Source: an uncultured Anaerolineales bacterium (lineage in GTDB: Bacteria > Chloroflexota > Anaerolineae > Anaerolineales > Villigracilaceae). From it: DNA of 33,282 nt. The stretch lies in contig CAIKOL010000211.1 of NCBI GenBank assembly GCA_903829085.1, positions 1-33,282 of the forward strand. Direction: 5' to 3'. Both the position numbers and the translations under genes were made by a program. Numbering within the stretch: position 1 is the stretch's first letter; every line of letters begins with the position of its first letter. Shown in pieces: positions 1 through 9,456 of this stretch. The notes below the pieces were generated by a model that was not told the origin of the DNA, made no database searches, and saw nothing but the letters and a program-made list of their open reading frames with translations.

Positions 1-307
1 AAAACTGTTCTTTGCAAATGCTTTACAAATGGAGGCAGGTGTTGGCAGACAGACTCGAAGGAAAAGAAAATACGTGAGATTGGCGATAGTTGAAGGTCGA
101 AGTTTGTGGTAAACTTTCCAATTGTGTGTTTATACAAGAATTCAGAGGAGCTTCGGTAAATTGAGGAGTATGGAGAGCGAACGTGTTGCTAAGAGTGCAG
201 CGCAACTCCATCCCCAGCAAATTGAGAAGCATCCAAATATAATTGTATTGTACTGCTTTCGAACGCAAACGAACGCAGACATCTTATTTTATTAGCAGGA
301 GGCCAAA

Positions 308-3073
308 ATGGCAGACAGCAAGAAATGGGTTTATCTTTTTGAAGAAGCAGCAGAAGCCGAGAAGTATTCCGGTTCATGGGAGGGCGTGCGCGGACTGCTG
401 GGTGGCAAAGGATCGGGCTTGGCTGATATGACGCGAGCCGGGGTGCCAGTGCCGCCCGGATTCACTGTCACAACCGAGGCGTGCAACGAATTCCGAAAGG
501 GCGGTCAATTCCCTGAAGGGCTATGGACACAGATGCTCGCATCCCTAAATGTGGTTGAGAAACAGGCTGGAAAGAAATTCGGCGATCCATCGAATCCATT
601 GCTGGTGTCATGCCGTTCCGGAGCGAAATTTTCCATGCCTGGCATGATGAACACGATCCTCAACATCGGTCTGAACGACACCGTAGTGGAGGGGATGATC
701 AAGCTAACCAATAATCCCCGCTTTGTATACGATTCGTACCGCCGGTTGGTAGAGATGTTCGGCACCACGGTCTTCAACCTTGATGACGAAGTATTTGAAA
801 ACCCCATGAAGGAATACAAGACCAAGAAGGGCTACAAACTTGATACCGAGATGACTGCAGATGATTGGAAGGCGCTGGTAGGCGAATACAAGACACTGCA
901 CAAGAAACATGCAGGCGTCGAATTTCCACAGGAAGTATTTACCCAGCTTGAATTGGCTACAAAGGCAGTTTTTGAATCGTGGAACGGCAAGAAGGCTGTG
1001 GATTACCGCAAGGCCACCAACATTTCCGACGATCTCGGAACGGCTGTCAATATTGTGACCATGGTCTTCGGAAACATGGGGGACGACTCTGGAACAGGAG
1101 TAGCTTTCACCCGCAATCCCTCCACTGGGGATAAGAAAATGATGGGCGAGTATTTGCTGAATGCCCAGGGTGAGGATGTGGTAGCCGGTATACGCAACGC
1201 AGATCCGATCGAGCACCTCGGTACGAAAATGCCGGAAGCGTATCACCAATTCATGGATATTACAGCCAAACTGGAGAAGCATTACAAGGATATGCAGGAC
1301 GTGGAGTTCACCATCGAGCACGGCAAACTTTGGATGCTTCAGACCCGCAATGCCAAGAGAACCGCGAAGGCAACAATCAAAATCGCAATGGAAATGGCAA
1401 ATGAGGGATTAATCTCCAAGGAAGATGCGGTGCTGCGCGTTTCTCCATCCGATGTGGATACGCTGCTCCATCCGCAGTTTGACGATACAGCACTGAAGGC
1501 GGCTGAAAAAGCAGGCTCCTACTATGTCAAGGGCGTAAACGCATCGCCGGGTGCCGCGGTTGGCCAGGTTTATTTTGATGCCAATTTGTCCGAGCGGATG
1601 GCCAAGGAAGAAAAGCAAAAAGTCATCATGGTACGTCCCTTCACCAAACCCGATGATGTGCACGGAATGATCGCTTCGCAAGGCGTATTAACCAGTGAAG
1701 GCGGAGCTTCCTCACACGCTGCAGTGGTGGCACGCCAATTTGGGATCCCCTGCGTGGTGGGAGCTTCCCAGATGAAAATTGATCTCGAGAAACGCACCAT
1801 GGAAGCAGACGGCAAAATCGTTAAGGAAGGTGAGTGGATCTCGGTCGATGGCACAACGGGAAAGGTATTCATTGGCAAGATCCCAACGGTTGAAGTTAAG
1901 ATCGAAGAGCAAACCGACTTGTTGACAATCCTTGGCTGGGCAGATGAAATTGCTGCGCGGAAAGAAATTCGTATCCTTCCAGACGGTCGCAAGGCTCCAG
2001 GATTACAAGTATGGGCCAATGCGGACTATCCTAAGGATGCCCGACGCGCCCGTTCGTACGGAGCAAAAGGGATCGGACTTTGCCGAACCGAGCACATGTT
2101 CTTTGAGACCGAGCGCCTGCCCATCGTCCAAAAGATGATCCTGGCTGAGACCAGCGAAGAACGCACTGGCTACTTGAATCAACTGCTCCCGACCCAGCGC
2201 AAGGATTTCGACGGCTTATTTGAAGCGATGAACGGTTACCCGGTCATCATCCGGTTGATCGACCCGCCTCTGCATGAGTTCATGCCCGACGAAGAGAAAC
2301 TCTTCGAAGAAGTTGTGACCATGCGGGTTAAAGGCGAGACGGAAGGCCTGAAGGAAAAAGAAGATTTGCTGGCCTCGATCAAAGCGCTGCACGAATCCAA
2401 CCCGATGATGGGTCTGCGAGGTGTCCGTTTAAGCATTGCCATGCCGGAAATCGTGGAAATGCAGGTGCGGGCGATATTCGAAGCAGCGGCAGATTGTACC
2501 CTACGGGGTATTGTGGTCAAACCGGAAGTCATGATCCCATTAACCGGCACGGTAAAAGAACTGGAATGGATACAGCCGCGTCTCATTCGCATTGCCAAGG
2601 CTGTCACGGAAGAAAAGAAGGTGGATTTCCATTATAAATTCGGAACGATGATTGAAATCCCACGCGCGGCTGTTACAGCCGGAGAGATCGCCACCCTGGC
2701 GGAATTCTTCTCATTTGGTACCAACGACCTGACTCAAATGACCTTTGGCTACTCGCGGGACGATGCAGAGCGGAATTTCCTGGTAACCTATGTGGCAGCA
2801 GGCATCCTGCCCAAGAATCCGTTCCAAACCCTGGATCGGGAAGGTGTAGGCAAGTTGATGCAGATGGCGATCAACGATGGCCGAAAGACCCGACCTGAGT
2901 TGGAAGTTGGCATCTGTGGCGAGCATGGTGGCGACCCCGATTCCATCGAGTGGTGCCATATGATCGGAAATAATTACGTGTCCTGCTCGCCATTCCGGGT
3001 TCCGATCGCCCGGCTGGCTGCAGCTCACTCAGCGCTGAAATACAGCGGTAAAAAGATTACCGAAGATAAGTAA
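308..3073 (+). CDS. ppdK: Pyruvate, phosphate dikinase
   Basis: 921 aa ORF; 'GGKGSGLADMTRAGVPVPPGFTVTTEAC' N-terminus, phospho-His region 'TSEGGASSHAAVVARQFGIPCVVG', C-terminal 'GICGEHGGDPDSIEWCH'; SD-like AGGAGG before ATG. Confidence 0.98.
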   Translation: MADSKKWVYLFEEAAEAEKYSGSWEGVRGLLGGKGSGLADMTRAGVPVPPGFTVTTEACNEFRKGGQFPEGLWTQMLASLNVVEKQAGKKFGDPSNPLLVSCRSGAKFSMPGMMNTILNIGLNDTVVEGMIKLTNNPRFVYDSYRRLVEMFGTTVFNLDDEVFENPMKEYKTKKGYKLDTEMTADDWKALVGEYKTLHKKHAGVEFPQEVFTQLELATKAVFESWNGKKAVDYRKATNISDDLGTAVNIVTMVFGNMGDDSGTGVAFTRNPSTGDKKMMGEYLLNAQGEDVVAGIRNADPIEHLGTKMPEAYHQFMDITAKLEKHYKDMQDVEFTIEHGKLWMLQTRNAKRTAKATIKIAMEMANEGLISKEDAVLRVSPSDVDTLLHPQFDDTALKAAEKAGSYYVKGVNASPGAAVGQVYFDANLSERMAKEEKQKVIMVRPFTKPDDVHGMIASQGVLTSEGGASSHAAVVARQFGIPCVVGASQMKIDLEKRTMEADGKIVKEGEWISVDGTTGKVFIGKIPTVEVKIEEQTDLLTILGWADEIAARKEIRILPDGRKAPGLQVWANADYPKDARRARSYGAKGIGLCRTEHMFFETERLPIVQKMILAETSEERTGYLNQLLPTQRKDFDGLFEAMNGYPVIIRLIDPPLHEFMPDEEKLFEEVVTMRVKGETEGLKEKEDLLASIKALHESNPMMGLRGVRLSIAMPEIVEMQVRAIFEAAADCTLRGIVVKPEVMIPLTGTVKELEWIQPRLIRIAKAVTEEKKVDFHYKFGTMIEIPRAAVTAGEIATLAEFFSFGTNDLTQMTFGYSRDDAERNFLVTYVAAGILPKNPFQTLDREGVGKLMQMAINDGRKTRPELEVGICGEHGGDPDSIEWCHMIGNNYVSCSPFRVPIARLAAAHSALKYSGKKITEDK

Positions 3074-3090
3074 GAGTAAGTTAAACAATA

Positions 3091-3120
3091 AAAAGTGCCC
3101 GACGCGGTCGGGCACTTTTT
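3091..3120 (+). terminator. Intrinsic terminator downstream of ppdK, possibly bidirectional
   Basis: AAAAGTGCCCGAC-GCG-GTCGGGCACTTTTT: 13-bp perfect stem, 3-nt loop, T-run; lies between convergent genes. Confidence 0.93.
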
Positions 3121-3150
3121 GCATCCTGGTGTTGTCGTTAATCCGAGCGA

Positions 3151-3993
3151 TTACCTATTCTGAGGCCAGGGAATGTCTTTTGGATTGGTATACCCGTGCT
3201 TCTCGACAGTATAGATTTGGCCGCCCGAATTCTCGGAGCAACCGGCCTCATCGGTGAATGTTACCGTTGTGCTATATTGATTTTCCATGTGAGTCGGCAT
3301 CCAAATGAGATTTCCACCCTGGCAAACCCAGACATCAAGGAAATAGCCATTGTCGTCGTCCTGAGTCATCCAGACCGCAGACCATGAGACCGTAACCTGA
3401 TCCCCCTGACGCTCAGAAGTAATATTCTCCGGCGCGGCGTAAAGATTATTTGCCCATGGCAGGTGTGCCTGGATAGACTCCACAATGACTGTATTGGGGT
3501 CACCGACCAAATCAACTACAGACCGGGCTATCCAACACCACTTACCGACCCTATCCATGTAAACATAAAGCCAAGTCCCGACCGGGGCGCGACCATAAAC
3601 TGTTCCAGTGTCACCAGCGCGCAGGTCCCAGCCATAAAGATAAGCCACCGATGGCCCCCACATGCAGGCCGCGGCAGTTTTGTTCACAGTGACTTTTGGA
3701 AAATTGAAAGTAGGGGAGGGGGAGAAAGTAGGCGTGGAGGTGATTGTAGGAGTGGATGTAGGAGTGGGAGTGGAGGTTGAAGTCGGCGTGGATGATGATG
3801 TGGGGGTAGACGTTGGAGTAGATGTGGAAGTTGGGGTGAGGGTGGGGGTATAGGTCCAGGAGAAAGCAGAGGCGGTAATGGCATTGGAAGTCATGGTGGA
3901 CTGTGCCTCTACGGAAGGGCCGCAGCCTGCCAGAATCAGGCCGGCTGAGAGAAAGAGAACCCAAAGGGCGAGGAAGTGTTGGGATGGACGCAT
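3151..3993 (-). CDS. Secreted lipoprotein with Thr/Pro/Ser linker and C-terminal SH3-like/Ig-like region
   Basis: Lipobox 'LILAGC'; linker 'TPTLTPTSTSTPTSTPTSSSTPTSTSTPTPTSTPTITSTPT'; C-terminal domain with Trp/Cys-rich SH3-like segment. Confidence 0.85.
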   Translation of the reverse strand: MRPSQHFLALWVLFLSAGLILAGCGPSVEAQSTMTSNAITASAFSWTYTPTLTPTSTSTPTSTPTSSSTPTSTSTPTPTSTPTITSTPTFSPSPTFNFPKVTVNKTAAACMWGPSVAYLYGWDLRAGDTGTVYGRAPVGTWLYVYMDRVGKWCWIARSVVDLVGDPNTVIVESIQAHLPWANNLYAAPENITSERQGDQVTVSWSAVWMTQDDDNGYFLDVWVCQGGNLIWMPTHMENQYSTTVTFTDEAGCSENSGGQIYTVEKHGYTNPKDIPWPQNR

Positions 3994-4025
3994 CGTTTTT
4001 CTATGGCAATGAAATAAGGATAGAG

Positions 4026-5510
4026 TTATGATATGGCACCCTGGATAAATTTAGCCAGTTCAGCCTTCAGAAGTTTAATCGATGGCATATGAATATACAT
4101 CATATGTCCAGCTTCATAGTAACTCATGGTGATATGGTCTTGCAGTTCTTTTTCCAAACCGAGGTGGTTGAAGGTGTAACGGGTGGCATAGTAAGGCGTA
4201 GCAAGATCGAAAAAACCGTTGGCCACATGAACTTTCAGATGAGGGTTGACACACATGGCGTGGCGCAGAGTCTCGGCAACGTTGACATAGCGATTTTCGT
4301 GATCGGCATAGGACCAAGGCCAGACTTTCCCGTTCATGATCTCGTAAGGCAGGTCGGACTCGAATCGGAGTTCATTGCGAACGTAATCGTACAAGGCGGC
4401 AGTATATGGACCAATGATTGCATCCATGCTGGGATCGGATTCCCAGATTTCGCCGGCTGCATCCCGATCCATGCCAAGAAAGCGGCTGTCGATCCGCCCA
4501 ATAGTTCGACGATTCGAGCGCAGAAGTTCCTTGCAGAACCGGAAGATGACCGGGCGCAGGTTGGTTTGCTCAATATACTCCTGACTCAGGCCCGTGAAGT
4601 GGGCCAGCTTTGATGCGACCAGATCATGTTGGCGTTTACTGAGGGTTGCTCCGCTGGAAAGGGCGGCAGCATATTCCCCAGAGGCAAACTTCTCTACCTC
4701 GGCCAGGAATTTCCGTATGGGTTTGCGGGTACGCAACTTCCCATGGTACCAGGCTGTCGCGGCGTAGGTTGGTAGGAAGAGAACATATGGAAGATCGTTG
4801 CCTGGTTCGAATTCCAAGGTACTAAAATCCAATACTGCCGAGATGAGCATGATGCCGTTCAGGTACAAGCCATGGCGTTCCTGAAGATACCCGGAAAGAC
4901 CAGCGGAACGGGTTGTTCCGTAACTTTCCCCAGCCAGGAATTTGGGAGAGAGCCAGCGCCCATAGCGGGTGGTATACAAACGAATAAAGTCTCCCACGCT
5001 TTCAATATCCTTTTTGAAACCGTGGTAATCAATGGCTTTTTGACCTTCCACCGGACGAGAATAGCCGGTGCTGACCGGATCGATGAAGACGAGGTCGGTC
5101 TGATCCAACAGGGAAAATTCATTGTCAGCCAATCTGTAGGGTGGAGGTAGGAGCGCACTGGCATCACCCATAATTACGCGACGGGGGCCAAGTAGACCAA
5201 GATGCAACCATACCGAAGAAGAGCCAGGCCCCCCGTTAAATGAGAAGGTCAACGGGCGCTTGGATCTGTCCGGCACATCATCCATTGTGTAGGCGACGAA
5301 GAAGAAGGCGGCTTTGGATTTCTCGCCCTGTGCCTCTTTTTCGCGATCTGAGGTCTCCTCTTTCATAATCATCGTGCCGGCAGTAACCGTGTACTTGATT
5401 TCCACCCCGTTAATAACAAGGCTATGTTTGGTCTCAACAAGATTATCTTTGGGCTCGGGTTTCTTTTCTTCGGTTATTTTCTCTTCGGGTTTCTTTTCTT
5501 CGTCGCTCAT
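4026..5510 (-). CDS. Peptidase S10 family serine carboxypeptidase
   Basis: 'FNGGPGSSSVWLHLGLLGPR' oxyanion region, 'GESYGT' nucleophile, 'ANGFFDLATPY' Asp, 'YEAGHMMY' His. Start taken at internal ATG (MSDEEKK...) with GGAG upstream, not the longer ORF from 5570. Confidence 0.93.
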   Translation of the reverse strand: MSDEEKKPEEKITEEKKPEPKDNLVETKHSLVINGVEIKYTVTAGTMIMKEETSDREKEAQGEKSKAAFFFVAYTMDDVPDRSKRPLTFSFNGGPGSSSVWLHLGLLGPRRVIMGDASALLPPPYRLADNEFSLLDQTDLVFIDPVSTGYSRPVEGQKAIDYHGFKKDIESVGDFIRLYTTRYGRWLSPKFLAGESYGTTRSAGLSGYLQERHGLYLNGIMLISAVLDFSTLEFEPGNDLPYVLFLPTYAATAWYHGKLRTRKPIRKFLAEVEKFASGEYAAALSSGATLSKRQHDLVASKLAHFTGLSQEYIEQTNLRPVIFRFCKELLRSNRRTIGRIDSRFLGMDRDAAGEIWESDPSMDAIIGPYTAALYDYVRNELRFESDLPYEIMNGKVWPWSYADHENRYVNVAETLRHAMCVNPHLKVHVANGFFDLATPYYATRYTFNHLGLEKELQDHITMSYYEAGHMMYIHMPSIKLLKAELAKFIQGAIS

Positions 5511-5576
5511 GGAAATCTCCAGGTTGAAGGGTGGCAAGTATTTCTCAATTATAAGCGCGAGATAACCCAAGTTGAG

Positions 5577-6044
5577 TTAACAGAATTGTTCGACCTCAAT
5601 TATTCCCAAGGCGCGCTGAAGGTCAGTAGATTTCATAATAATCGCCACCCCGCGCTGCCCGGAGCCAAGAGAAACTTCTTCCGGTTTAAATACACTCACA
5701 TCTGCGAGAATGCGAATCGGACGTAGTAAACCCAATGGGGATACTGTTCCAACCTTATAACCAGTGTTTGATAAAACTTCTTCTTCAGTAGCCATGGAGA
5801 TACGCGAAATTCCCATATAGAGTCGCAACTTTCGCCAGGTGATCTGTCCTGGTCCTGCCATCAGCGTCAGGAAGAATTTGTCTTTTTCGTACCGGAAAAG
5901 AATACTGCGGATAACCTGGTTGAGTGCCTGTCCACGCTGGTGGGCAGCTTCTTCCAGCGAGGCAGGAAGCGCAGAATGCTCGAAGATAGCATAGGGAATG
6001 GCAAGCAGGTCGAGAGCGCGGGTGGCAGGGGTCGTAATATACAT
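5577..6044 (-). CDS. YbaK/EbsC-family aminoacyl-tRNA deacylase-like protein
   Basis: 155 aa; YbaK-like pattern ('GQALNQVIRSILFR', 'TGYKVGTVSPLGL'). Confidence 0.85.
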   Translation of the reverse strand: MYITTPATRALDLLAIPYAIFEHSALPASLEEAAHQRGQALNQVIRSILFRYEKDKFFLTLMAGPGQITWRKLRLYMGISRISMATEEEVLSNTGYKVGTVSPLGLLRPIRILADVSVFKPEEVSLGSGQRGVAIIMKSTDLQRALGIIEVEQFC

Positions 6045-6051
6045 GGAAGAG

Positions 6052-6079
6052 AATATACCACAGTGGAAGAATGCTCCAA
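6052..6079 (-). promoter_or_regulatory. Extended -10 promoter of ybaK-like gene
   Basis: On minus strand TTGGAG-N16-TATATT preceded by TGG (TGn extended -10); -10 ends 7 nt before the ATG. Confidence 0.55.
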
Positions 6080-6145
6080 TAATACCTAAAGAAAATTATA
6101 AAAAATGGATATAATAAATCCGATACGAGCTGCTTGGAGAAAAAA

Positions 6146-7108
6146 ATGGATAATGCGAACCTTCTGGATTTCTATTATCAAATGGTACTCATTCGCAGGT
6201 TGGAAGAGAGAGGGGCTGAATTGTATCAAGCAGGGAAAATTGGTGGTTTCATGCACCTGTATATTGGACAGGAAGCCGTCAGTACCGGCTTGATCGGGGC
6301 ACGACAGCCGCAGGACAGGGTAATTACGGCTTATCGCGACCATGGAGTGGCAATCAACTGTGGCATCCCGGCAAACGAGGTTATCGCGGAGCTAATGGGC
6401 AAGGCCACCGGGATCTCGCAAGGTCGCGGCGGCTCGATGCACATGGCAGACAGAACCAGGAATTTCTGGGGAGGACATGCCATCGTGGGGGCACACCTAC
6501 CAATTGCGGCGGGTTTGGCGCTGGGGGACAAGTATGCCGGTCGAGACGGTGTGACCATCTGCATGTTCGGTGAAGGAGCCACCAATATAGGTTTCTTCCA
6601 CGAAGCAGTTAACCTAGCGAAGGTTTGGAACCTCCCTGTTTTATGGGTGTGTGAGAATAACAGATATGGAATGGGTACCACGGTTGAGCGCGCTTCAGCA
6701 GTGTCTGAGATCCAGCAGAAGGCTGAGGGTTACGGGATGGTGCATGAGCGCGTGGACGGGATGAATGTGCTGGCGGTTTATGACGCAAGCAAGAAAGCCA
6801 TTGAGGCAGTTCGCAACGGATCCGGGCCGCGAATGCTAGAAATCATGACCTATCGTTTCCGCGGCCATTCGATGGGCGATCCTGAACGTTATCGAAAACA
6901 AGCAGAAGTCAAGAAATGGGAAGAACAAGACCCATTGGGTGTTTTGCATAACCACCTGATAGAAAATCAAGTAACCTCCATTGAGGTTTTAGAGGAGATC
7001 GAAGAACGAGCGAACCTAGCAATTCAGAAAGCGGTCGAGTTTGCCGAAGCCAGCCCGGAACCCGGCCTGGATACACTTTTCAACAATATTTATGCGGAGG
7101 AGGTGTAA
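6146..7108 (+). CDS. pdhA: Thiamine-PP-dependent 2-oxo acid dehydrogenase E1 alpha (pyruvate/acetoin dehydrogenase)
   Basis: TPP motif 'GEGATNIGFFHEAVNLAKVWNLPVLWVCENN'; 'YRFRGHSMGDPERYR'. ATG at 6146 preferred over TTG at 6134 (GGAG upstream). Pyruvate versus acetoin not resolved. Confidence 0.93.
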   Translation: MDNANLLDFYYQMVLIRRLEERGAELYQAGKIGGFMHLYIGQEAVSTGLIGARQPQDRVITAYRDHGVAINCGIPANEVIAELMGKATGISQGRGGSMHMADRTRNFWGGHAIVGAHLPIAAGLALGDKYAGRDGVTICMFGEGATNIGFFHEAVNLAKVWNLPVLWVCENNRYGMGTTVERASAVSEIQQKAEGYGMVHERVDGMNVLAVYDASKKAIEAVRNGSGPRMLEIMTYRFRGHSMGDPERYRKQAEVKKWEEQDPLGVLHNHLIENQVTSIEVLEEIEERANLAIQKAVEFAEASPEPGLDTLFNNIYAEEV

Positions 7109-7109
7109 T

Positions 7110-8081
7110 ATGAGCCGCCTGACGATGCGAGAGGCCATATCCCAGGCCATGTGGGAGGAAATGGAAAAGGATCCTAGTGTTTTTATTCTTGGTGAAGAAG
7201 TGGGTGTTTGGGGAGGGTCCTACGCTGTAACGAAGGGCTTCTACGATCATTTCGGCGGGGAGCGCGTGCGGGATACACCCATTGCCGAGACTGCCATCAT
7301 CGGCGCGGCAATCGGATCTGCCATGACCGGCTTACGTCCGATCGCCGAATTAATGACCATCAATTTTGCCTTTGCTGCCATGGACCAAATCGTCAACCAA
7401 GCAGCGAAATTACATTATATGTTCGGCGGACAATTCGTCCTGCCGCTGGTAATACGGGCTGTGGGCGGTGGCGGACGCCAACTGGGAGCCACCCATTCGC
7501 AGACGCCGGACGCGGTCTTTGCTCATTTTCCAGGCCTGAAGGTTGTCTCGCCGGGCACGCCGGCAGATGCAAAAGGCCTCTTAAAAACTGCAATAAGGTC
7601 CAATGACCCAATTCTTTTCATCGAAAATGCAACCATGTACCAGGTGCGGGGTGAAGTTCCGGATGGGGATTACCTTGTCCCGATCGGGATATCCTGTATC
7701 CAACGCCCAGGCAAAGATGTGACCATCGTAACCTATTCGAAAGGTTTGGAAATTTCGTTGAAGGCGGCTGAGGAACTTGCCAAGGATGGGATTGAGGCTG
7801 AAATCGTCGATCTACGTACATTGCGCCCACTCGACATGGGACCGGTGATCGAATCATTTAAGAAAACCAACCGGGCGGTAATTGTTGAAGAGGGCTGGAA
7901 AAGTTTCGGCGTGGGGGCCGAAATTGCCAGCCGCATTTACGAGCAGGCCTTTGATTATGTCGATGCGCCGGTGGTAAGGGTGGCGCAGAAGGAAGTTCCG
8001 CTACCCTATAACCGGGCGCTGGAGCAGTCAGCTTTACCACAACCTTCTGATGTGGTGGCAGCTGTAAGGGAGGTGCTGTAA
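7110..8081 (+). CDS. pdhB: 2-oxo acid dehydrogenase E1 beta
   Basis: 'FILGEEVGVWGGSYAVTKGFYDHFGGERVRDTPIAE'; AGGAGG SD before ATG 7110, supporting this start over 7041. Confidence 0.95.
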   Translation: MSRLTMREAISQAMWEEMEKDPSVFILGEEVGVWGGSYAVTKGFYDHFGGERVRDTPIAETAIIGAAIGSAMTGLRPIAELMTINFAFAAMDQIVNQAAKLHYMFGGQFVLPLVIRAVGGGGRQLGATHSQTPDAVFAHFPGLKVVSPGTPADAKGLLKTAIRSNDPILFIENATMYQVRGEVPDGDYLVPIGISCIQRPGKDVTIVTYSKGLEISLKAAEELAKDGIEAEIVDLRTLRPLDMGPVIESFKKTNRAVIVEEGWKSFGVGAEIASRIYEQAFDYVDAPVVRVAQKEVPLPYNRALEQSALPQPSDVVAAVREVL

Positions 8082-9343
8082 TGGCTGAGACTATCAATAT
8101 GCCAAAATTAGGCTTTGATATGGCAGAAGGGAAACTTGTCCGCTGGATGAAGAAAGAAGGCGACAACGTCAAAGAAGGCGAAGTTCTGGCTGAGATCGAG
8201 ACTGACAAAGCGACAGTGGAGGTGGAAAGCCCCGCCAGCGGAGTGGTGCGCCGGCTAGTCGTGGAGGAAGGTGCCGTAGTGCCAGTTGGATCTCCCATCG
8301 CGGTCGTAGGGACGATGACTGAAACGATAGAAGAAGCAGGGCAGAAGACAGCAACGGTTCAAATGTCAAACGTTGAACGCCAGATCACGACTGCGATCAG
8401 CCAGAACCTTTCAACGCCTGTGCCTAACAATGTAATGGAGGTTGGATCTGTTCCAGGTGGAAGCCAAGTCAAAACAAGTCCATTGGCAAGAAAAATTGCG
8501 CATGAAAATAAAGTTGATCTAGCCAAGTTACATGGAACTGGACCGGGTGGTAGGATCGTAAAGCGCGATATTGAAGCTGCGCTTGTGAGTAGCAATGCGC
8601 CGTATACCGGTCGAACTGCATCCACTTTATCAGTTCCAGACTATTCGACAACGGATCTTCCTGACCAAGCTGTACCAATGAGCAAGTTGCGAACAGCCAT
8701 CGGCCGACGTATGGCAGAAGCAAAGTCGACCATCCCACATTTTTACATTACACATGAATACAAAGTAAATGGGTTGATGGACCTGAGAGCCCAGTTCAAC
8801 AAAATCGTCCCAGAGAATGAAAAACTCTCGATAAACGATTTCATCATCAAGGCTGCAGGATTAACTTTACGGCAGTTCCCGAACCTGAACACTTCGCTAA
8901 ATGCCAAGGCTGTCATTCGACACGGAAAGATCAACATTGGCGTGGCTGTCTCCGTCGAAGGTGGGTTGCTGACAGTAGTCTGTCAAGATGCAGACCAGAA
9001 GACCCTGCGCCAAATCGCAGCGGAAGTGAAAGCCATGGCTGGGCGGGCGCGGGAAGGTAAGGTAAAGCCTGATGATATTGAAGGTTCGACCTTTTCAATC
9101 TCCAACCTAGGCATGTATGAGGTGGAGAATTTCCTCGCCATCATCAATCCCCCCGAGGCGGCGATCCTGGCAGTAGGTTCAGTAATGGAAGTGCCGGCAG
9201 TGGAAAACGGGGCGGTCATTCCCAGCTGGCGGATGAAAGCTACAATCTCTGTGGATCACCGTGTCAGCGACGGGGTGGAGGGAGCCAAATTCATGCAAGC
9301 ACTGGCTGTATACCTGGAAGAGCCGCTAAGGTTATTTATTTGA
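8081..9343 (+). CDS. pdhC: Dihydrolipoamide acyltransferase E2
   Basis: Lipoyl domain 'EIETDKATVEVESPASG'; E3-binding domain 'TSPLARKIAHENKVDLAKLHGTGPGGRIVKRDI'; catalytic 'SVDHRVSDGVEGAKFM'. taATG overlap with pdhB. Confidence 0.97.
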   Translation: MAETINMPKLGFDMAEGKLVRWMKKEGDNVKEGEVLAEIETDKATVEVESPASGVVRRLVVEEGAVVPVGSPIAVVGTMTETIEEAGQKTATVQMSNVERQITTAISQNLSTPVPNNVMEVGSVPGGSQVKTSPLARKIAHENKVDLAKLHGTGPGGRIVKRDIEAALVSSNAPYTGRTASTLSVPDYSTTDLPDQAVPMSKLRTAIGRRMAEAKSTIPHFYITHEYKVNGLMDLRAQFNKIVPENEKLSINDFIIKAAGLTLRQFPNLNTSLNAKAVIRHGKINIGVAVSVEGGLLTVVCQDADQKTLRQIAAEVKAMAGRAREGKVKPDDIEGSTFSISNLGMYEVENFLAIINPPEAAILAVGSVMEVPAVENGAVIPSWRMKATISVDHRVSDGVEGAKFMQALAVYLEEPLRLFI

Positions 9344-9456
9344 AACAAAGAAAAAAACCTGTAGTCATCTGGATGTGTGAGTTGTGACCGGACACATGTG
9401 GTTGGATTGGTTCGAGAAAAGCATAAAAGCCTAAGAATTCTCGTCAAGAGGGTATT

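Noticed and set aside
238-243. TATAAT upstream of ppdK as promoter
   Set aside because: No acceptable -35 at 16-18 nt; TTGAGA is only 10 nt away. Left unassigned.
704-1321. 205-aa minus-strand ORF antisense to ppdK
   Set aside because: Overlaps a very well supported CDS; no recognisable domain; typical shadow ORF.
2090-2101. LexA-like GAGCACATGTTC inside ppdK
   Set aside because: Single copy deep inside coding sequence, one mismatch; expected by chance in a window of this size.
3662-3853. Val/Gly-rich ORF (VGVEVGVDVGV...) opposite the lipoprotein linker
   Set aside because: Frame artefact of the (S/T)PT repeat.
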